The notes beneath the pieces were generated by a model. That model was not told where the DNA came from, searched no databases, and worked only from the letters and a program-made list of their open reading frames with translations. Shown here one piece after another: positions 39,043-53,200 of a stretch of DNA of 64,000 bases. The stretch is from Chamaecrista fasciculata (lineage: Eukaryota; Streptophyta; Magnoliopsida; Fabales; Fabaceae): positions 45,367 to 109,366 of the forward strand of contig QANZ01022989.1 of the NCBI GenBank assembly GCA_003254925.1, given 5' to 3'. The stretch's first letter is position 1. Each line of letters opens with the position of its first letter. The position numbers were made by a program, and so were the translations under genes.

Positions 39043-39345
39043 AAAATAAAACAAAGGAATATATATATATATATATTATTTGGATTTTGGAGTGATGAAA
39101 CAGCTCTATATATGAAACCCTAATATTTGATGTTAGTAACAAAGATAGGCTACAGGGACTAACGACTTGACATTTATAATTTTTGAGGGACCAAATTGTC
39201 TATTTCGAAAATGCAGGGACCAAATAGTTGAAATTGTGAAAAAGGAGGGACCGAATAGTAGGTTTCCTCAAAATAAAATAAAGGAATATATATATATATA
39301 TATATTATTTGGATTTCGGAGTGATGAAACAGCTCTATATAAATA
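38898..39345. repeat. 227-bp tandem duplication next to the PRD1 promoter
   Basis: About 38898-39120 (right end of the MITE, its target duplication, a TA run and ggagtgatgaaacagctctatat) recurs at 39125-39345 with an offset of 227 bases and few differences (gagttg/gacttg, gaccaaata/gaccgaata, ttttgg/tttcgg). The right copy ends in the probable PRD1 TATA box. Confidence 0.85.
39336..39345 (+). promoter_or_regulatory. Candidate PRD1 TATA box
   Basis: TATATAAATA lies 135 bp before the PRD1 ATG. The equivalent position in the left repeat copy reads TATATATGAA, a weaker match. Confidence 0.45.
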
Positions 39346-39479
39346 TTGGTGGCTCTGACTACTAATAACAGATTACAGAGTGGCGCCAAATGTTCAAAAA
39401 TCAAAAATACAAATTCTTACTCCATTTCCCTCCGTTTCTCTCTAATCAATTGAGTCATTGAGTGATCTTCAAGAAAACC

Positions 39480-42400
39480 ATGAATCTGAACTTGAGGGAT
39501 TCTCAGGATCTCGATGACGATGGCTTCTCCTACTCGTCGCCGTCGTGTTCTCAAGGTCACCGATCTTCGCTCAACCTTCAAACTCCGCAAGGCGGCTCCA
39601 TTTGCCTTCTCTGCTTTTCAAATCTCGTCGGCGATCCTCTCTCTCCTACTGTCCATGTCTCCTACGCTCTCTCTCAGCTCTCCCGAGCTTTCTCTCAAGA
39701 CCTTTTCCTTCAATCCATCCTCACCTTTCACTCTCACTTCCTTGTCTCCCCTCTCGTCAACGCCCTTTCTTCCTTCGACGATGAACCTATCGCCTCTCAG
39801 ATCATCCATCTTATTCTTACTCTCTCCGATTCTTCCGATAATCCTTCTATTTACGGTGAGTTCCTCGCTAGGGTTTCCGATAGCATCTCCTCTGGTTCCT
39901 TGGGTTGGAGTTGCCGCCAATTGCACATGGTAATTCTTTTGTTCGATCTTCTTATCATCCAACTAATTTTGATTCAGGACATACTGATACCTTTTACATC
40001 TACGGTTTTTTATTTTTTTATTTTTTTGTTGCTCTGATCCGATCACTATCAAACTAACAAGCCGATCCAATTTTTTAATGTTTGTGTTCAACCTGCCATC
40101 TATGAAATGTGTGGATGTTCACAAGAATATGTGCTGCTATTGTTTCCATTATTGGACATTGGTATAGATGTATTGTCCACCATCAAGTATACAAAACCGC
40201 AGTGGAGTAAAGAACGACAAGTTTTGCCTCTGAGATATCTGAAGTAGTTATGGAAACGGTGTCTACATTACGTATATGAAGATGAGGGAGGGCTGTTTGA
40301 CGTACTGGTGTGAAGTTTTCGAATTACTCAGTCTTTCACGTGCACCTCTTCGTTTTGTAATTGAAAAAAGTATATCCATTAATTAATAGTTTGCATGAAT
40401 CTATCAATTGTTGAATAAATAATGAGTATCCGTACATGTGATGTGATGGTCAATGTGTCAGTACAAAATGAGCTCAATATATTTTTTTAAAGGTCCTCTG
40501 TTCCTTTTAAAAACTAAAACAAAGTTCTTTTCCTTTATTACTAATGAACTAATGGACTATTTTCTTATTTTAATTGCACAGCTCCACTGCTTAGGGATTC
40601 TACTGAATTGTCAGAAGGGTGATCCCTATGCTCACATCAAAGATATGTACAGCCTCATTTCCAATCTCGTCACAGGTCTTCAATTGCCGAGGTAAAAACA
40701 ATTACAGGATGCTGTCAACTTATGTCGCTTTCCTTATTTATTTCACGCATTCTTAGCCCTCTGCTTCATCAGTACAGTGAGGAAATCCGCGGGGAAGTCT
40801 TTTTTATCCTCTACAAATTATCTATTCTTCATAGCACATCAGCAGAGGGTGATGGAATTGAGACTTTGGTTTCCTTTTGTCCTAAGCTCTTGTACTTGTT
40901 GGGACATGCCCTCATGAAGACTCAAAATGATGATGCCCGCTTGAATTGTGTTGGTCGGTTATCAAACTCTCATTCTTTTTGTTGTTTAATACTTGTAATT
41001 TCATCTTTGGTGGCTCATTCAGCCTATTTGGACGGGTAGTAAGATGTGGCAACGAGTTTTTCTCTAAAATATATCTCCTATTGGTCTCATAGGTACAAAG
41101 TTGATGTAATATAATAGAATAATTATTTGGAGCCTTAGGAGCAGCTACATGTTGATAGCATCACAGTCATCACTTATTATGGCCATATTAGAACCATGAA
41201 ATATTTGATGGGATGGTCAAATTTCTGCTGTTATCTCCTAATAATAATGAACAATATCAATCTAGAACCTGTTTGCTATGCACCTACGTACCTAAAAGTA
41301 AGTAAAGACAATCATTCACTTGTCAATTAGATATCAGTATGCCCATAATTGACAGAATAGATTTTAGAAATAGTACAATGCCAATTATGTTTAATCTCTT
41401 GCGAAGATAGGAAAACCATAGAAAACAAACTTGTCTCCTGCTCCCTGTTAACTGGCATAAATTATATTCATTGCTTTCAAGATTTTTCCTTTGAGAGTAA
41501 AAAGAAAAGAACTGAATTTTTCTTTTTTCTTGATTAGCACTTTTGACTGTGTTGGCTAGAAGACATTTGTTCGCAGAGGCATGTGGAAATGGTATTAGCA
41601 GCATGAATATCTTTGGAGGAGATCACTCTGGAGAAACAGAGGGTGGAACCGAGGGGTCTTCTCTTAGTACTCTCTTTGCCGAAGCCATCAAAGGTCCCCT
41701 GCTTTCATCGGACAGTCAAGTCCAAATCAGCACTCTAGATTTACTATTTCATTATTTGTCTTCAGTAGGCACTTCAGGCGAACATATTCAAGTCTTGGTG
41801 GAAGAAAATATTGCAGATTACGTTTTTGAAATATTAAGATTGTCCGGTAAGAACTACCCCTGGAAAATAGTGAAATGCAGTTGTTTTTTGCTTATTACTA
41901 GCGTCGTAATTTTGACATATGACACATTGAAAACTTGGCTTCTTTGTATGTTGTCACCGTTAATTAATTGGGATTGATGGTCTGTTATCCGGAAAAGTTA
42001 GCCCTATTCCAGTTTTGCTTGCCTTATATTTTTCCCTTATAAGTTTGTAAATGCAAAGCTTAAATTTAATCTTGCGGCTGATTGAAGTTCTTACGTCATT
42101 TTTTGGCACCATGAGTGTCAATACACTCAAGAAGACCAAAGGCAAGGCATTGCAATTTGCAGTTACACACTTGGTCTCATAAGATTCTATCAAACTGGTG
42201 TAGAGCTTGGTTCCTTTTCTGCAAACGGTTATGGACTAAATTCTCTCTTGTAATGAACAGAATATAAAGATCCAGCAGTGAAGACATGTCTTCAAGTACT
42301 TGATCTATTATCAGCTGCGGAGGAAGTCTTTAAACTAAGACTTGTTGTTGGGTTTTCAACTCTGATTCCAGTACTGCAATACGTAGCTGAAGTTCCTTTT

Positions 42401-45400
42401 CATCCAGTTCAGCGCGAGACACTGAAACTCATTTTTAAATGCATTTCCGAGTGCCCTGGAACAGTATCAACTTCTCAAGTGGAGGAACTAGTTATCGTCT
42501 TGACAAGGATGCTCAAAAAGCATTCGGATGGGGAGATGGGTATGCTTCCCGAGTCATTTGTCATGGCCTGTTCAGTCTTTGTGGCTCTCATAAAATCTCC
42601 ATCTTGTCATGGAGTTCTAGACCTGTCAAAGTCAATTGAAGAAGCAATTGAAAATGCCACTTTAACTTGCCTATATGTGTCTGAAAGGAATGTTGAACAA
42701 ACTTTGCATTGCTTGTACCTACTTAAAGAGGCATACGCATACAGTAATGAAGGAAACTCCACCAACTCAAGTAAACTGAAACTTACGAGCTGTATTCTAG
42801 AGATATGCAAAACACATTTGCTTCCTTGGCTTCTAACAGACATCAACGAAATGGAAGAGGAAACAGTCCTGGGGTTGCTGGAAACTTTTCATTCTATATT
42901 GCTTCTGCACCTTAACGCCCATGTCTTGGAATTTGCAGACACCATGATATCATCTTGTTGGTTCAGCTTCTCATTTGGATGTCTGGGCTTATTTACAGGA
43001 CAGAAAATGAAATGCAGAATATATTTTCTACTCAGCTCCCTTGTGGATGTTCTTCTAGGTCATGATTCTGGGCAACCAATTAGAGATTCTGCTTTGAATC
43101 TGCCTACTGATCCTGTCGATTTACTGTTTCTACTTGGACAAAGAAGTACAGACAGCTCAGAATTATCTTCTTGCCAATCAGCTGTTTTGCTAATTATATA
43201 CACCAGTTCATTATATGATGAGAGGTGGTTGACCCTCCCTTACTCCTTTTTCCTGACTGACTGTTGATTAGCATATTTACGTTCCTAACAATTTTTATAC
43301 TTTCATTTGCCAGACTAGCAGATGAGAAATTGGTTTTAGCTTCTCTTGAACAATATCTTCTTGTAAATAGCAGTAACTTTTCCAATGGGACAGCCGATAC
43401 TTTGACAGTGATGCGACTGGTGAACCTTTACAGTTTTTTAAGGGGTTTTGGCAGGATGAGTAACCAAGTTTCCCACAGTCGTGAAGCTGAGAGGTTTTTA
43501 TTTCAACTCATAAATGACGATGGATGGGATATACTTTCTTCAAGAATTCACTCAGTATCTTTGAAGTGGTTGTTTCAGCAAGAGAATATAACCAAATCAT
43601 TGTGCCGTCAAATTTTGAACTTCTGCAGAAGCTATAGTTCGGAAGGGGCAGACGTATTACTCAATGGAAATAATGATCATACTGTAAGTGTACAGACACT
43701 TGCGGAATTAGTAACCAACGAAGATAACTATGGAGCAAGACTCTTCGTAAGCTTATTAGCACAACTCATTGAGGAAGAAGCTCCTGAACATGACATAATT
43801 TCTGTTCTAAATCTCATGACAAATATTATTCACATCTGCCCTGCTGCTTCTGACCAATTATGTTTGCATGGAGTGGGGACAGCAATTAGAACACTCTGTT
43901 ATTCAAATCATACCTTCTCGACAACAATTTTTACGTCCATCTTAGCTTTGGTTTTCAGCGTTTTGAGTTCAGTGCACTCTGAAACAATTTCGGCTGATCA
44001 AGGTTGGGTTTCAGTGACCCTGAAAGTAAGTGACTAAACCTATAATGATACACATTACATCCAGTGATCCAGTTTTGAAAAATGAGATGTTTGAAGTTTT
44101 ATTTTTTATTTTTTTTATTCGTATATCAAGGTTTAATTCACTTGGTCGATTAATTGTACCAATTCCAATTCAATCCTTTTACTTATAGTAATCCTTTCCT
44201 TCCAAACATTGCGCAAAGCATCTTCTATTGGATTTTTTCCACTTTTCCTTTTTCTTTTTTTAGCATTTTAGAACCCTACCTGTAAAAAGCCCAAAACGGT
44301 ACTAATTTTAGGCTTTAGCGTTCAGAGACCAATAAAAATGGAATCATCAATAACAAGAAAAAAAAATTGATATTTTGCTCAAGTTTGGAAAAGGATGAAC
44401 AATATAATGTAATGAATATGTAAGATATTACAAAAAAAAAAATCACTAGGGTTAGATTATATGCGATTTCAAAATAGTTGAAATAAACTGACCACTGAAA
44501 ATTTAGGGACCAAAATGAAACTTGAAAGTGAATAAAAAAAATGCAGTTAGGAGAAGCTGGATTGCAAATCTTGACAGCTAATAGTCTATTATGTTAGATC
44601 TATGACTACAAGTTACTTCAAAACTAGTTATTAGAAAACAAAGGATTTTCATTAATGATTTGACAGTACGTTGCCACTTTTGCAGATGATAGAGTACTCT
44701 ATTCCGCTAGAAACTGCCGATATCTTGGCAGATGAAAGTATCTATGTGATTGGCATTCTTTCCTTAATTTTATATCATTCCACCAACACAGCACTTGAAG
44801 AAGCTTCAAAGTCCATTCTCTTAAATACTCGTATAGTTTCTGTTGTCAGCACTGTAATACGTGCAGCTTCTTCAAAGGGACCTGCTTTATTTGACCATGA
44901 TGAGGGAACAACCGGTGGAGGAACTTTAATATCTATTCTTTTACTTAATTACTTTGCTCTTAGAAGGTATGTTGATTCCTTTAGTGATCCATTCTTTACT
45001 GAAGTTGTTAAAGCTAAATGTTCTCTTGTTCTAGTTTGCATGCTATCCTACCAGGAGTCGTGGATTGGCGGGACTTCCTTGTTACTATGAATCCAACAGA
45101 GTCCCTCACCTTTATTAGCATCCCTTGCCATGACTTATGCAGACTCCTACATTTTGGCTCTCCAGTGGTAAAGCTTGTTGCTTCTTATAGCCTGTTAGAA
45201 TTGTTTGCCAGAATTTCAGATCAGGTAAACAGTGAACATGAAGAGTTAAAATGTTCTATTGGGTATTTAATGTCCATAAAGAGTGTGCTGGAAGGCTTGG
45301 TTTTTTACAATGACCTGAGAGTGGCTACAAATTGTGGCATTTGCCTGTCGATGGTTCTAGGATGGGAAAAGCAGATAAACGAAACAAATATACTTGGAAG

Positions 45401-46225
45401 GAGCACTTGGCTTAGATTTATAGTAGAAGAGGTGACATTATCTTTAGCAGCTCCTTGTTTAACATCTCAATCATTCACAAACAATCAAAGGCCAGCAATA
45501 CATGTAGCCATTGCGTTGTTGAAAATGCACAACTTTCCGGGGTGGATGAGATCTGTATTTAATGATTCATGCATATATGGCATACTGGAGAACCTTGCTA
45601 CTAGTAACTTGAGCACGGAAATACTGGTTTTATTTGGAGAACTACTCAAATCTGACTTCTTAAATTCAGAACAAATTGCTACTATGAATCAAGTGCTCCA
45701 GGTACCACTGTCTCTTTTAACTTTTACATGTCTCATTTCTCTACATCTTGTCCGGGTTTCCGCTACAGCTTTTTTCTAATTCATCTCTAAAATAAGGTGT
45801 ATAGGGTACACAGGTTCTTTGGTATCTAAAATCTAAGTAGAACTAGAAATGATAAACACAAGTAGAACTAGAAATGATAAACACTAACAAAGTAAAGAAA
45901 AATGATGTGCATGTGCGAATGCTAACACAAGTTTACATAAAATAGATTACATAGTAATGTTACTTTCTGTATATTTAATTTGCAGGCATGCAGAAAGCGT
46001 ATGTACACTGACAATGATCAAGATGGTCTCCAAAATGGATCAGTAAATAAGGTCCTCACAGCGTCATATGATGTAGGAGAAGTTTCTGGACATCTCATTC
46101 ACTTAATGTCATCACTAACATATCTAGATTTGGACTCACGAGGATTTCATTTGAGCAATAGGAAGCTCTTGGAAGAAATGGAGCTATTTTTCAAGACCTT
46201 AACTGTAGATGATAATCGGCGATGA
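39480..46225 (+). CDS. PRD1: PRD1: meiotic double-strand-break formation protein
   Basis: Nine exons join in phase to 1,302 residues: 39480-39929, 40582-40691, 40778-40953, 41538-41846, 42261-43224, 43314-44025, 44686-44966, 45035-45701 and 45986-46225. The N-terminus ([37 protein letters not shown]) and conserved blocks such as [27 protein letters not shown] and [14 protein letters not shown] identify plant PUTATIVE RECOMBINATION INITIATION DEFECT 1, about 1,330 residues in Arabidopsis. It forms part of the SPO11 accessory machinery that makes meiotic breaks. The protein is helical (ARM/HEAT-like) with no catalytic domain. Exon 3 uses the second of two nearby AGs (start 40778), the one that keeps frame. 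The ATG at 39480 is the first plausible start. Confidence 0.93.
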
Positions 46226-46725
46226 TGACCGAATGTTCACCCAATCTTCAATTTCTTGACAGTGATTTGTATATATCTATAAGTAAATAAGGATTAATAT
46301 CTGAATACAATATTACATGTCAACAACAAACTGATTCGGTAAAAGATCACAATGACAACAAACTTGAGATTTAAATCCACAGGTCAAGTACATGTCACCA
46401 TCCGAAGAAACCCATTGAGTCAAAAACTATATGAAATTAAGCAGAAAAATTGAGACTATTCAATCATATGTAAGAAGCTTGAATACAAAGAATATTGAAT
46501 TACTTTTTGTTCATAATCTGTGTACAGATGTGCAACAAAATGCCTGATATTTCCTTCAATGCTTCATAAGCAATGAATTTTTGGCCCAACAAAAGAAATT
46601 TGCAATATCCAACTACAAGATATTTTCATTCTACCGTTACATTTTTTTGTAATATTGTTCATCAGTGCAAATATTCACATTTGTTTCTTTCACTTTTACA
46701 AATGCAGAGATATTACTCGGGTGTT
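46226..46725. other. Shared 3' intergenic region of PRD1 and the PPR gene
   Basis: The two genes are tail-to-tail with 500 bp between stop codons. The DNA is AT-rich and probably holds both 3' UTRs. No other feature seen. Confidence 0.6.
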
Positions 46726-48463
46726 CTATAAGCTGATACTACCTTCCATATGTTCAGAAACTAAACTAATGAGGCTATCATATGTCCATGTTTTCCTTTC
46801 TCTATACTCAGGGTGAAGGGAAGAATACACTTCTTCACATGCTTTAAGAAAATGACCTTTCCCAAACGCAGTAAGGACCAGAGGATCTGTTTTCATTTCT
46901 ACAACTCTAGAAAGATAGCCCATCCTTCTCCATGATTCTAAAGCTCCACTGCCATCAAACCCCATTCTACTTGCATCAAAAAGAATTCCAATAGTGACCA
47001 TATCCGGCTTCACTCGGTGGGTTGGCAATTGAGAAAGCAAAATCCTCAAGTGCTTGAAATCATTCATCTTCACATAAGTTAGCATGATAATATTCGCAAC
47101 TGTAACATTCCAGTGAACCTCGGCATCTTGCATTTCTCGAACAATGCTATCCATACCTTTTCGACTCAAAAGACAGGCATAAGAAAGGAAGCGCAGACAC
47201 CATACAAGTTCAGTCCCACCAAATTTTGAACGTAAGTCAAGCCCCAAGTCCTCTAATCTAGAATACATATAGTTCCCAATGTAAACTTCAGCCAGTTTTC
47301 TTATCAAATCATCCTTTAGAGGGGTTTCTGAGTTCAAAATTCTTCTATAAATTTTTTCCATCTTTATAATGATTCCAAATCTGGCATAAGCCTCTAGCAT
47401 TGCAACCAAAGTAGAAGATTGCAACCGCATTCTTTTGGAAAGCATCCTTTGATATACTCTTTCCATTCTTTGTAGCAGCCCACCTTTCGAATATTCTCGG
47501 ATAAGTAAATTACAAGTTACATGATCAAGAGAATATCCATCCAACTCCATCGTTTTCACACACATGCCAATCTCATCATACATCTTAAACTTCCCATAGC
47601 CTTCAATCAAACTATCATAGATTTCAGTGTCGGGCACTAAACCGAGTTCTCTCATCTCACTGACAAAATGCATAGCATCACTGAATTTACCATTTAGGGA
47701 GAAACCATGAATGATTGGATTGTAGGTCCCCAATGAGGGTTTGAGTCCATGACTTTTCATATCCTGCAGTGCAGATATGGCCTCTTCCATCATTCCTTCT
47801 TCACTCAAGGTAGAGATTATCTTGTTATAGTTTAACTCACTAATCCGTGATTCATGAATGCTCTTCCACATATCAAATACCTAATCAAGTACCCCAAGTT
47901 ATCAATTACAAAAAGATGTTTCCCAATTCAATGACTGAATTCTAATAGAACATTGACAGAATTCAACCAAAGTGACCAAACCCTCTAGTTTCTGATACAA
48001 TAATAGCTAAAGTAAGCACTCATTCGTGTATAGTCTCAAAACAAAGTAGTATCAGCAATTAATAATTTGAGAGTTAAGAGCGAACCTGGAGAAGTTCTTT
48101 ATGTCTGGAAGCATGTTTAAGGAAGCTAACGACGGCCCAGAAATGGTCTTTGGACCAATCTCCATCTTCTCTGAGAATCTGGAGAGGGCTTGAATCTTTC
48201 TTCTGCAGCTTTTGTAGTAAGGTTTTGAGGCTGTGATGCTCATGATAAGTCTCAACAAGAAGGGTCTTGTGCTTCACGGAAGAGCTATCTGCGGGTGAGA
48301 AAGAATGAATCCGAGTGGAGGAGAGAGAAGGGAATTTGGCGAAGGGTTTTCTGAATTGCGCTTCAACGAAAACAAGACTGTGCCAACGTTTTGCTATTCT
48401 GCAATTAGGGTGTAGGTGGAGATGAAGAGTGTGGCTCTGAGTCACCAAATTCTCCATTATCAT
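46726..48463 (-). CDS. Pentatricopeptide repeat protein, At4g14190-like, probably chloroplast
   Basis: Two exons, 48086-48463 and 46726-47880, give about 510 residues. Repeats of the 35-residue PPR type are clear: NYNKIISTLSEEGMMEEAIS, TYNPIIHGFSLNGKFSDAMH, IYDSLIEGYGKFKMYDEIG and CNLLIREYSKGGLLQRMERV. The block DGDWSKDHFWAVVSFLKHAS and overall order match the Arabidopsis chloroplast-annotated PPR At4g14190 (about 500 residues). An in-frame ATG 84 bases upstream (48547) would add a less transit-like N-terminus; I chose the MIMENLV start because a Ser/His/Arg-rich presequence follows it. PPR proteins bind organelle RNA; the target here is unknown. No DYW or E domain is seen. Confidence 0.85.
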
Positions 48464-48547
48464 ATTTCTGAGCGAGCACGTGTGTTTGTATGTTTGATAA
48501 ATATAAAGGAAGATGCATTGCGCTTTATCTATTACTTCCATTTCCAT

Positions 48548-50234
48548 TTGGCGTTAACATTGGATCATTCATCCTCCCTCCTTCCTTAATCCTCATATTT
48601 GGATTCAAAACAAAAATATGCATACTTAGATTTTAACTACTATTTATTCACTCCTTATTGTTTTAAATTACTTTAATTTTTCTATAAATTTTAATTATAT
48701 AAGTTAAGTAAAAAATCCTAATCGCTCCCACTACTTCCATCTTGGGTTGCCGTTGCTTTGGAGCGGTAGCCTTCTCCTCTTACTATTCCAAACGCCTATC
48801 TTCTCTCCATCGTCTTCGGGTCGTGTTTCTACCGGCTTCGGGTCGTGCTTCTCTCCGATTTTGGGTTGTGCTTCTCTCCGGCTTCTCGGGTCGTGTTTCT
48901 GACTTCTCTTTTTTCTTCAATAAACTCATATCTTAGTCCTTTGTGGTTTTTCTGTCAGATCTAATTATGTTTTTCTAGTTTTGAATCCTTGGCAAAGTTT
49001 GCGGCATCTTTGGTGTGAAGCTGATGCTCTCATCTTTTGATCATGTTTTCGGATTCTATTAACAAATATGGGTGGAAGTTGATGACATCTACAATTGGCA
49101 TAGTGATTTCTTTCCTGATGAATACTAAGTATGATGGTAAACAGTTTCTTGACAACATATTTTGTGATGATTTTCATCCTTAGGATCTATTCCATATAAT
49201 ATCAGTTCGTCCTTAAGATATCTTTCGTATAAAACTATTTATGTGCAATCGCCTAATAGTTCAACAAGTTTAACTTTTTATGCTTCTTTTGTTGTTTTAG
49301 TTTTAAAATTTCTTAACGATGGTGTCGATTGGCTTTTATCTAATATATTCTTTTTTATAAAAAAAAATTATATAAGTTAAGTAGTTAATTTATTTTGTCA
49401 TGAATATAAAATGTTAAAATTTAGAAATGAAAAAAGTGTTTTTAAAATGTGTTTAATCCTTTTTATTTTGAGCTGGAGATTTCTCGGTCAATCCTTTAAA
49501 ACTTAAAAGCGTGTTGGGAAAATTGTATAAGCAAGCCAGTTTTGATGATCTAATCCTAAATAAATATAATTTAATATGTAGTTAAGAATTCTACTTACTA
49601 CATATATGCTTTTCAATAGAGTTGAAATTTTGTTCTAAGAAAAATGTCATTACTTCAGAAGCGAAAGGTCTATGTAGCCAAAGTTTTCATCCTCCTATTA
49701 CACCAATTAACTGCATCTCCATGAAAATTAATTCATCTTTCCATATTGACATTACCAAAATAGTCTTTCACCTGGTACCTTCCTTTGACTTTCATGGCAG
49801 AAACTGCAAATCATACTCCTACACACATAAATCACATTCTGGCCTTCTGGGAATTTCTACAGAAACTTAAGCCAAAGTTTGGGTTAAAAAAAAAAGAGGT
49901 TTTCAAAGGCAAAAATGGATCATCTAGACCATCATACATAGGCAGCTAACATAAAGTACCAAGCCATAATATGACATGTCTTAAGGTTCGTAGCAGTGAA
50001 ATAATATAACTGTAGATCCCCAAAATATACAACCATACTCCTAAAACTTAGGAGGCTAGGATGGATGACCCAGACAAATTATCATAATATGTACCTAAAT
50101 TCTATAGTGGACTCACTAAAAAAACTGACAATGATAACAAAAAACAGCACATCAATGAGAAGAACTAATAAGCAGATCATATCATCAGTGTAGAGGAATT
50201 GCGACGTAATCACTATCTATTGCAGTCCAGTACT
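48548..50234. other. Intergenic region with a retroposed insertion
   Basis: It holds the upstream region of the PPR gene, the retroposon at 48711-49365 and then AT-rich DNA. The last few hundred bases are probably the 3' UTR of the minus-strand C2H2 gene. No further coding region is supported. Confidence 0.5.
48711..49365 (+). mobile_element. Retroposed element with poly(A) tail and 18-bp target duplication
   Basis: A 655-bp insertion ends in an A run (49358-49367) and is flanked by AATTATATAAGTTAAGTA at 48693-48710 and 49366-49383. That is the signature of target-primed reverse transcription. The 5' part is CT-rich with four variants of 'cgggtcgtgtttct'. The 3' part, ending 'gattggcttttatctaatat', looks like a plant LINE 3' end. 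No ORF of note, so it is a 5'-truncated or non-autonomous LINE, or possibly a processed transcript. Confidence 0.75.
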
Positions 50235-53200
50235 TCACTGAGAATCCACAGAAGTGCAACATACAAACTGTATCCAGTAAGGTCTGTTCTTGACTTTTCT
50301 CTTTTCTCTCTTGAGGCCTGCAGGATATCTAGCCGGGGAGTTCCATTCTCTTCCAGCATCGCCTTGCACAACAGCCTGATTTGCAGGCGAATCGGGACCC
50401 AGAATAGAATTAACAGTTGTCAATCCAGAACCAATATCTTTTGGTACTTTGCCATTTTTCAGACTGGCTTGATTTTCTTCAAACTTTGGAGACTTGGGCT
50501 TGTTGCTGCTATTGGCAGCCTCACCCAGGAGGCTCTTCAGAGGCGTGTGTTGCTTACCGTTGCTCCAGTTTGTGACCTTCGCTATAATTTCTTCGTTCTT
50601 CTTCCTCCCTTGAGACTCATTGACAACTTGAGTTAGGGTCGGAAACCATCCAGCCTGTGAAGCGGTAGGATCCAGTAGTGGTCGATGTCCCTTGTCGACT
50701 TCTGAAGCAGAAGCTTTTGGATCTACCACATGTCCAGGTTCAACCAAGGTCATGAAAGAAGGTGGTTCCAACATTTCAGACTTTTCAGATCGCTGTCCCT
50801 CAGGTGTGGCTTTCGAACTATTCAAGTTGGATTTCCCAGCCTCAGTCAATGGCAACACTTCACCATCAATTACAGCCGGTGCATCAGATTGTACAGAGAG
50901 AACTGTTTGACAGATCATGAAATAGTGAATCTACTGGAATACCCTTCCAAAAAGTGCATATATTATCTAAGCATAACATAGATATTAGATGATGCAAGTT
51001 ACTACAGACAAATCATCAAACCACAGTATAGATATGTGATGGTAAACAGTGATACTACAACAATAGAGACAAAATAAACGCATATATTTAGTTGAGGTAG
51101 ACAAAAATCATAGACAGTGACTGAAATTGGGAGTATATGTACCTTGTTTTAGCATACAATACATACCTAATTCATTCTAATCAAATATAAAATTTGCAGT
51201 CCCAGTTAAAAAGTGTCCAGCAAAATCAGATGTTGATAAATTACTTTTCACAAAGAAACTGATACCCCTTTTTTCCTATCTACATTGGGCTTGTGTATAT
51301 GATGAGTAAAATTAACTTCACAATAAATAGTGACAGCACAACAATAGACACAAAATCTGTTACAAGTAACTAACTATTGATTAAGTAGGATAAAAAAATC
51401 TCGAGACTAGTGAACGTAATTAACTCTTAAAGATTCAATTAGCTTTTATCTCCTACAAAGTGAAGTATAACTGAAACAGCTAATATATTAAAGAACACGC
51501 CAGATTTAGGATCTATATCACAAAAGCTACAAAAGGCTAGAGTGAATTTAAATCCTAATTTATTAAGCAACACACTATATTATTTGGTTTCATTGACCAT
51601 CCTAATATGATGCAAATGTCCCAACAGCTAATACAGTGAACTTTCCTATTGTAAAGTGACAAACATATGTACCTGAAACAGAACCCCAATTCCCTTCCAA
51701 ACTGTCACAGCGGCTACTGGAATAAACTGAAGCATCAACTCCAGAAGAGCCAAACTTAACCACCAAGTTATTAACACCCCGATCTTGAGCAGGCATGACA
51801 CTAGTTTCAGAAGCTTCCCCACTAGCTTGAACAGCAGGAACAGATTGAGCATATTGCTGCTCAGCATTTGGAGGAGAGGAAAGTTCCCTCATATGGCTTT
51901 CTACAGCCTTCAATGATGGTTCTACATTCTGTGCTTGATTTAAAGTGGAAAAAGTACCAACAGATTTATTACTTTCTTCCTGTGCCTTGCTGTTATTGTT
52001 GATTTCATCTATCTTTATGCCTTCCTTCAGGATTTCATCAACTGAGGCATCTATTCCAGATGTACCAAATTCAACCAAGTTATTACTACTTTGATCTTGA
52101 GCAGGCATGACCCTTGTAGATTCAGAAGCTTCGCCATTAGGTTCAACAACTGGATTATCTTCAATAGCAGAAGCAGATTGAGCAGGTTGCTCAATATTTA
52201 GAGGAGAATGAGAGGAAAGTTCGCTTGCATGGTTTTCTACAGCCTTCGATGATAGTTCTACATTTAGTGCCTGATGTGAAGTGGAAAAAGTACCAACAGA
52301 TTTATTACTTTCTTCCAGTACCTTGCTGTTGTTATTGATTTCATCTCCCCTTACATCTTCGGTAGTACCTGATGCAGAATCTATATTTTCACTGTCAATA
52401 ACTGTTGAATTCCTTGCATATCCATCCATCACATCCTCTGAAACAACTGAGGATTCAGATTGGCTACTACCAGAATTAAGTAATGAAGTATCTTTAGAGT
52501 CACCCTTATCCTGAGGATCGTTATTAAACACATCAATTGATGTCTTGGCTTCCAATTGCAAGAGATCACTAGGTAGAACAGTTTCCTCCCCGATTCCTAT
52601 GTTGCTTTCCTCATTACATTCTCGCTGGCTAACTACAGCCACATCATCTATTCCATTTCCGTTTTGCCCACATTGACTTATATTGCCTATGCTAATGCCA
52701 CTAGTTTGACTGGTTGAGGAACCAACAGAAACATCATGTGGATCCTTGTAAGATGAGGCCACAACACTATCTTCTGTAAAACTTCTCTCCTGTGAAGTTT
52801 TACAAACATCATCAAATTGAACTACGTGGCTCTCATTTATCTTGCTGCTCACATCATTCATGGAGGCTCCAGTTTCATCTGCTTTCTGATTACTTTCAGC
52901 AGACAGAGTCACTGAAGAAAATTCAGCTTGCTCTTCAGCAGGTGTGTCTTCAACCTTTGGCTCACAGTGGACCTGATCCTCCTTAGTATTATCATCAGAA
53001 AAAACCTCACTTTCGTTACTCAATTGGCTTGGCATAAAATTCAAATGACTTTCCTCAGTGACATTATCCTTCAAATCTTCTTCCTTGACCTTCAATGCTT
53101 CAGATGATTGTCGGTCTAAAGGATTTTGCAGAACTTCTTCACAATCAAAATAGTCAGATGTTAGCCGCATTAAATTTATCTTCTGTGAACTTTTACCAAC

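Noticed and set aside
39514..39962. Overlapping frames on both strands across PRD1 exon 1
   Set aside because: Shadows of the Ser/Leu-rich PRD1 coding sequence; only the PRD1 frame splices into the downstream conserved exons.
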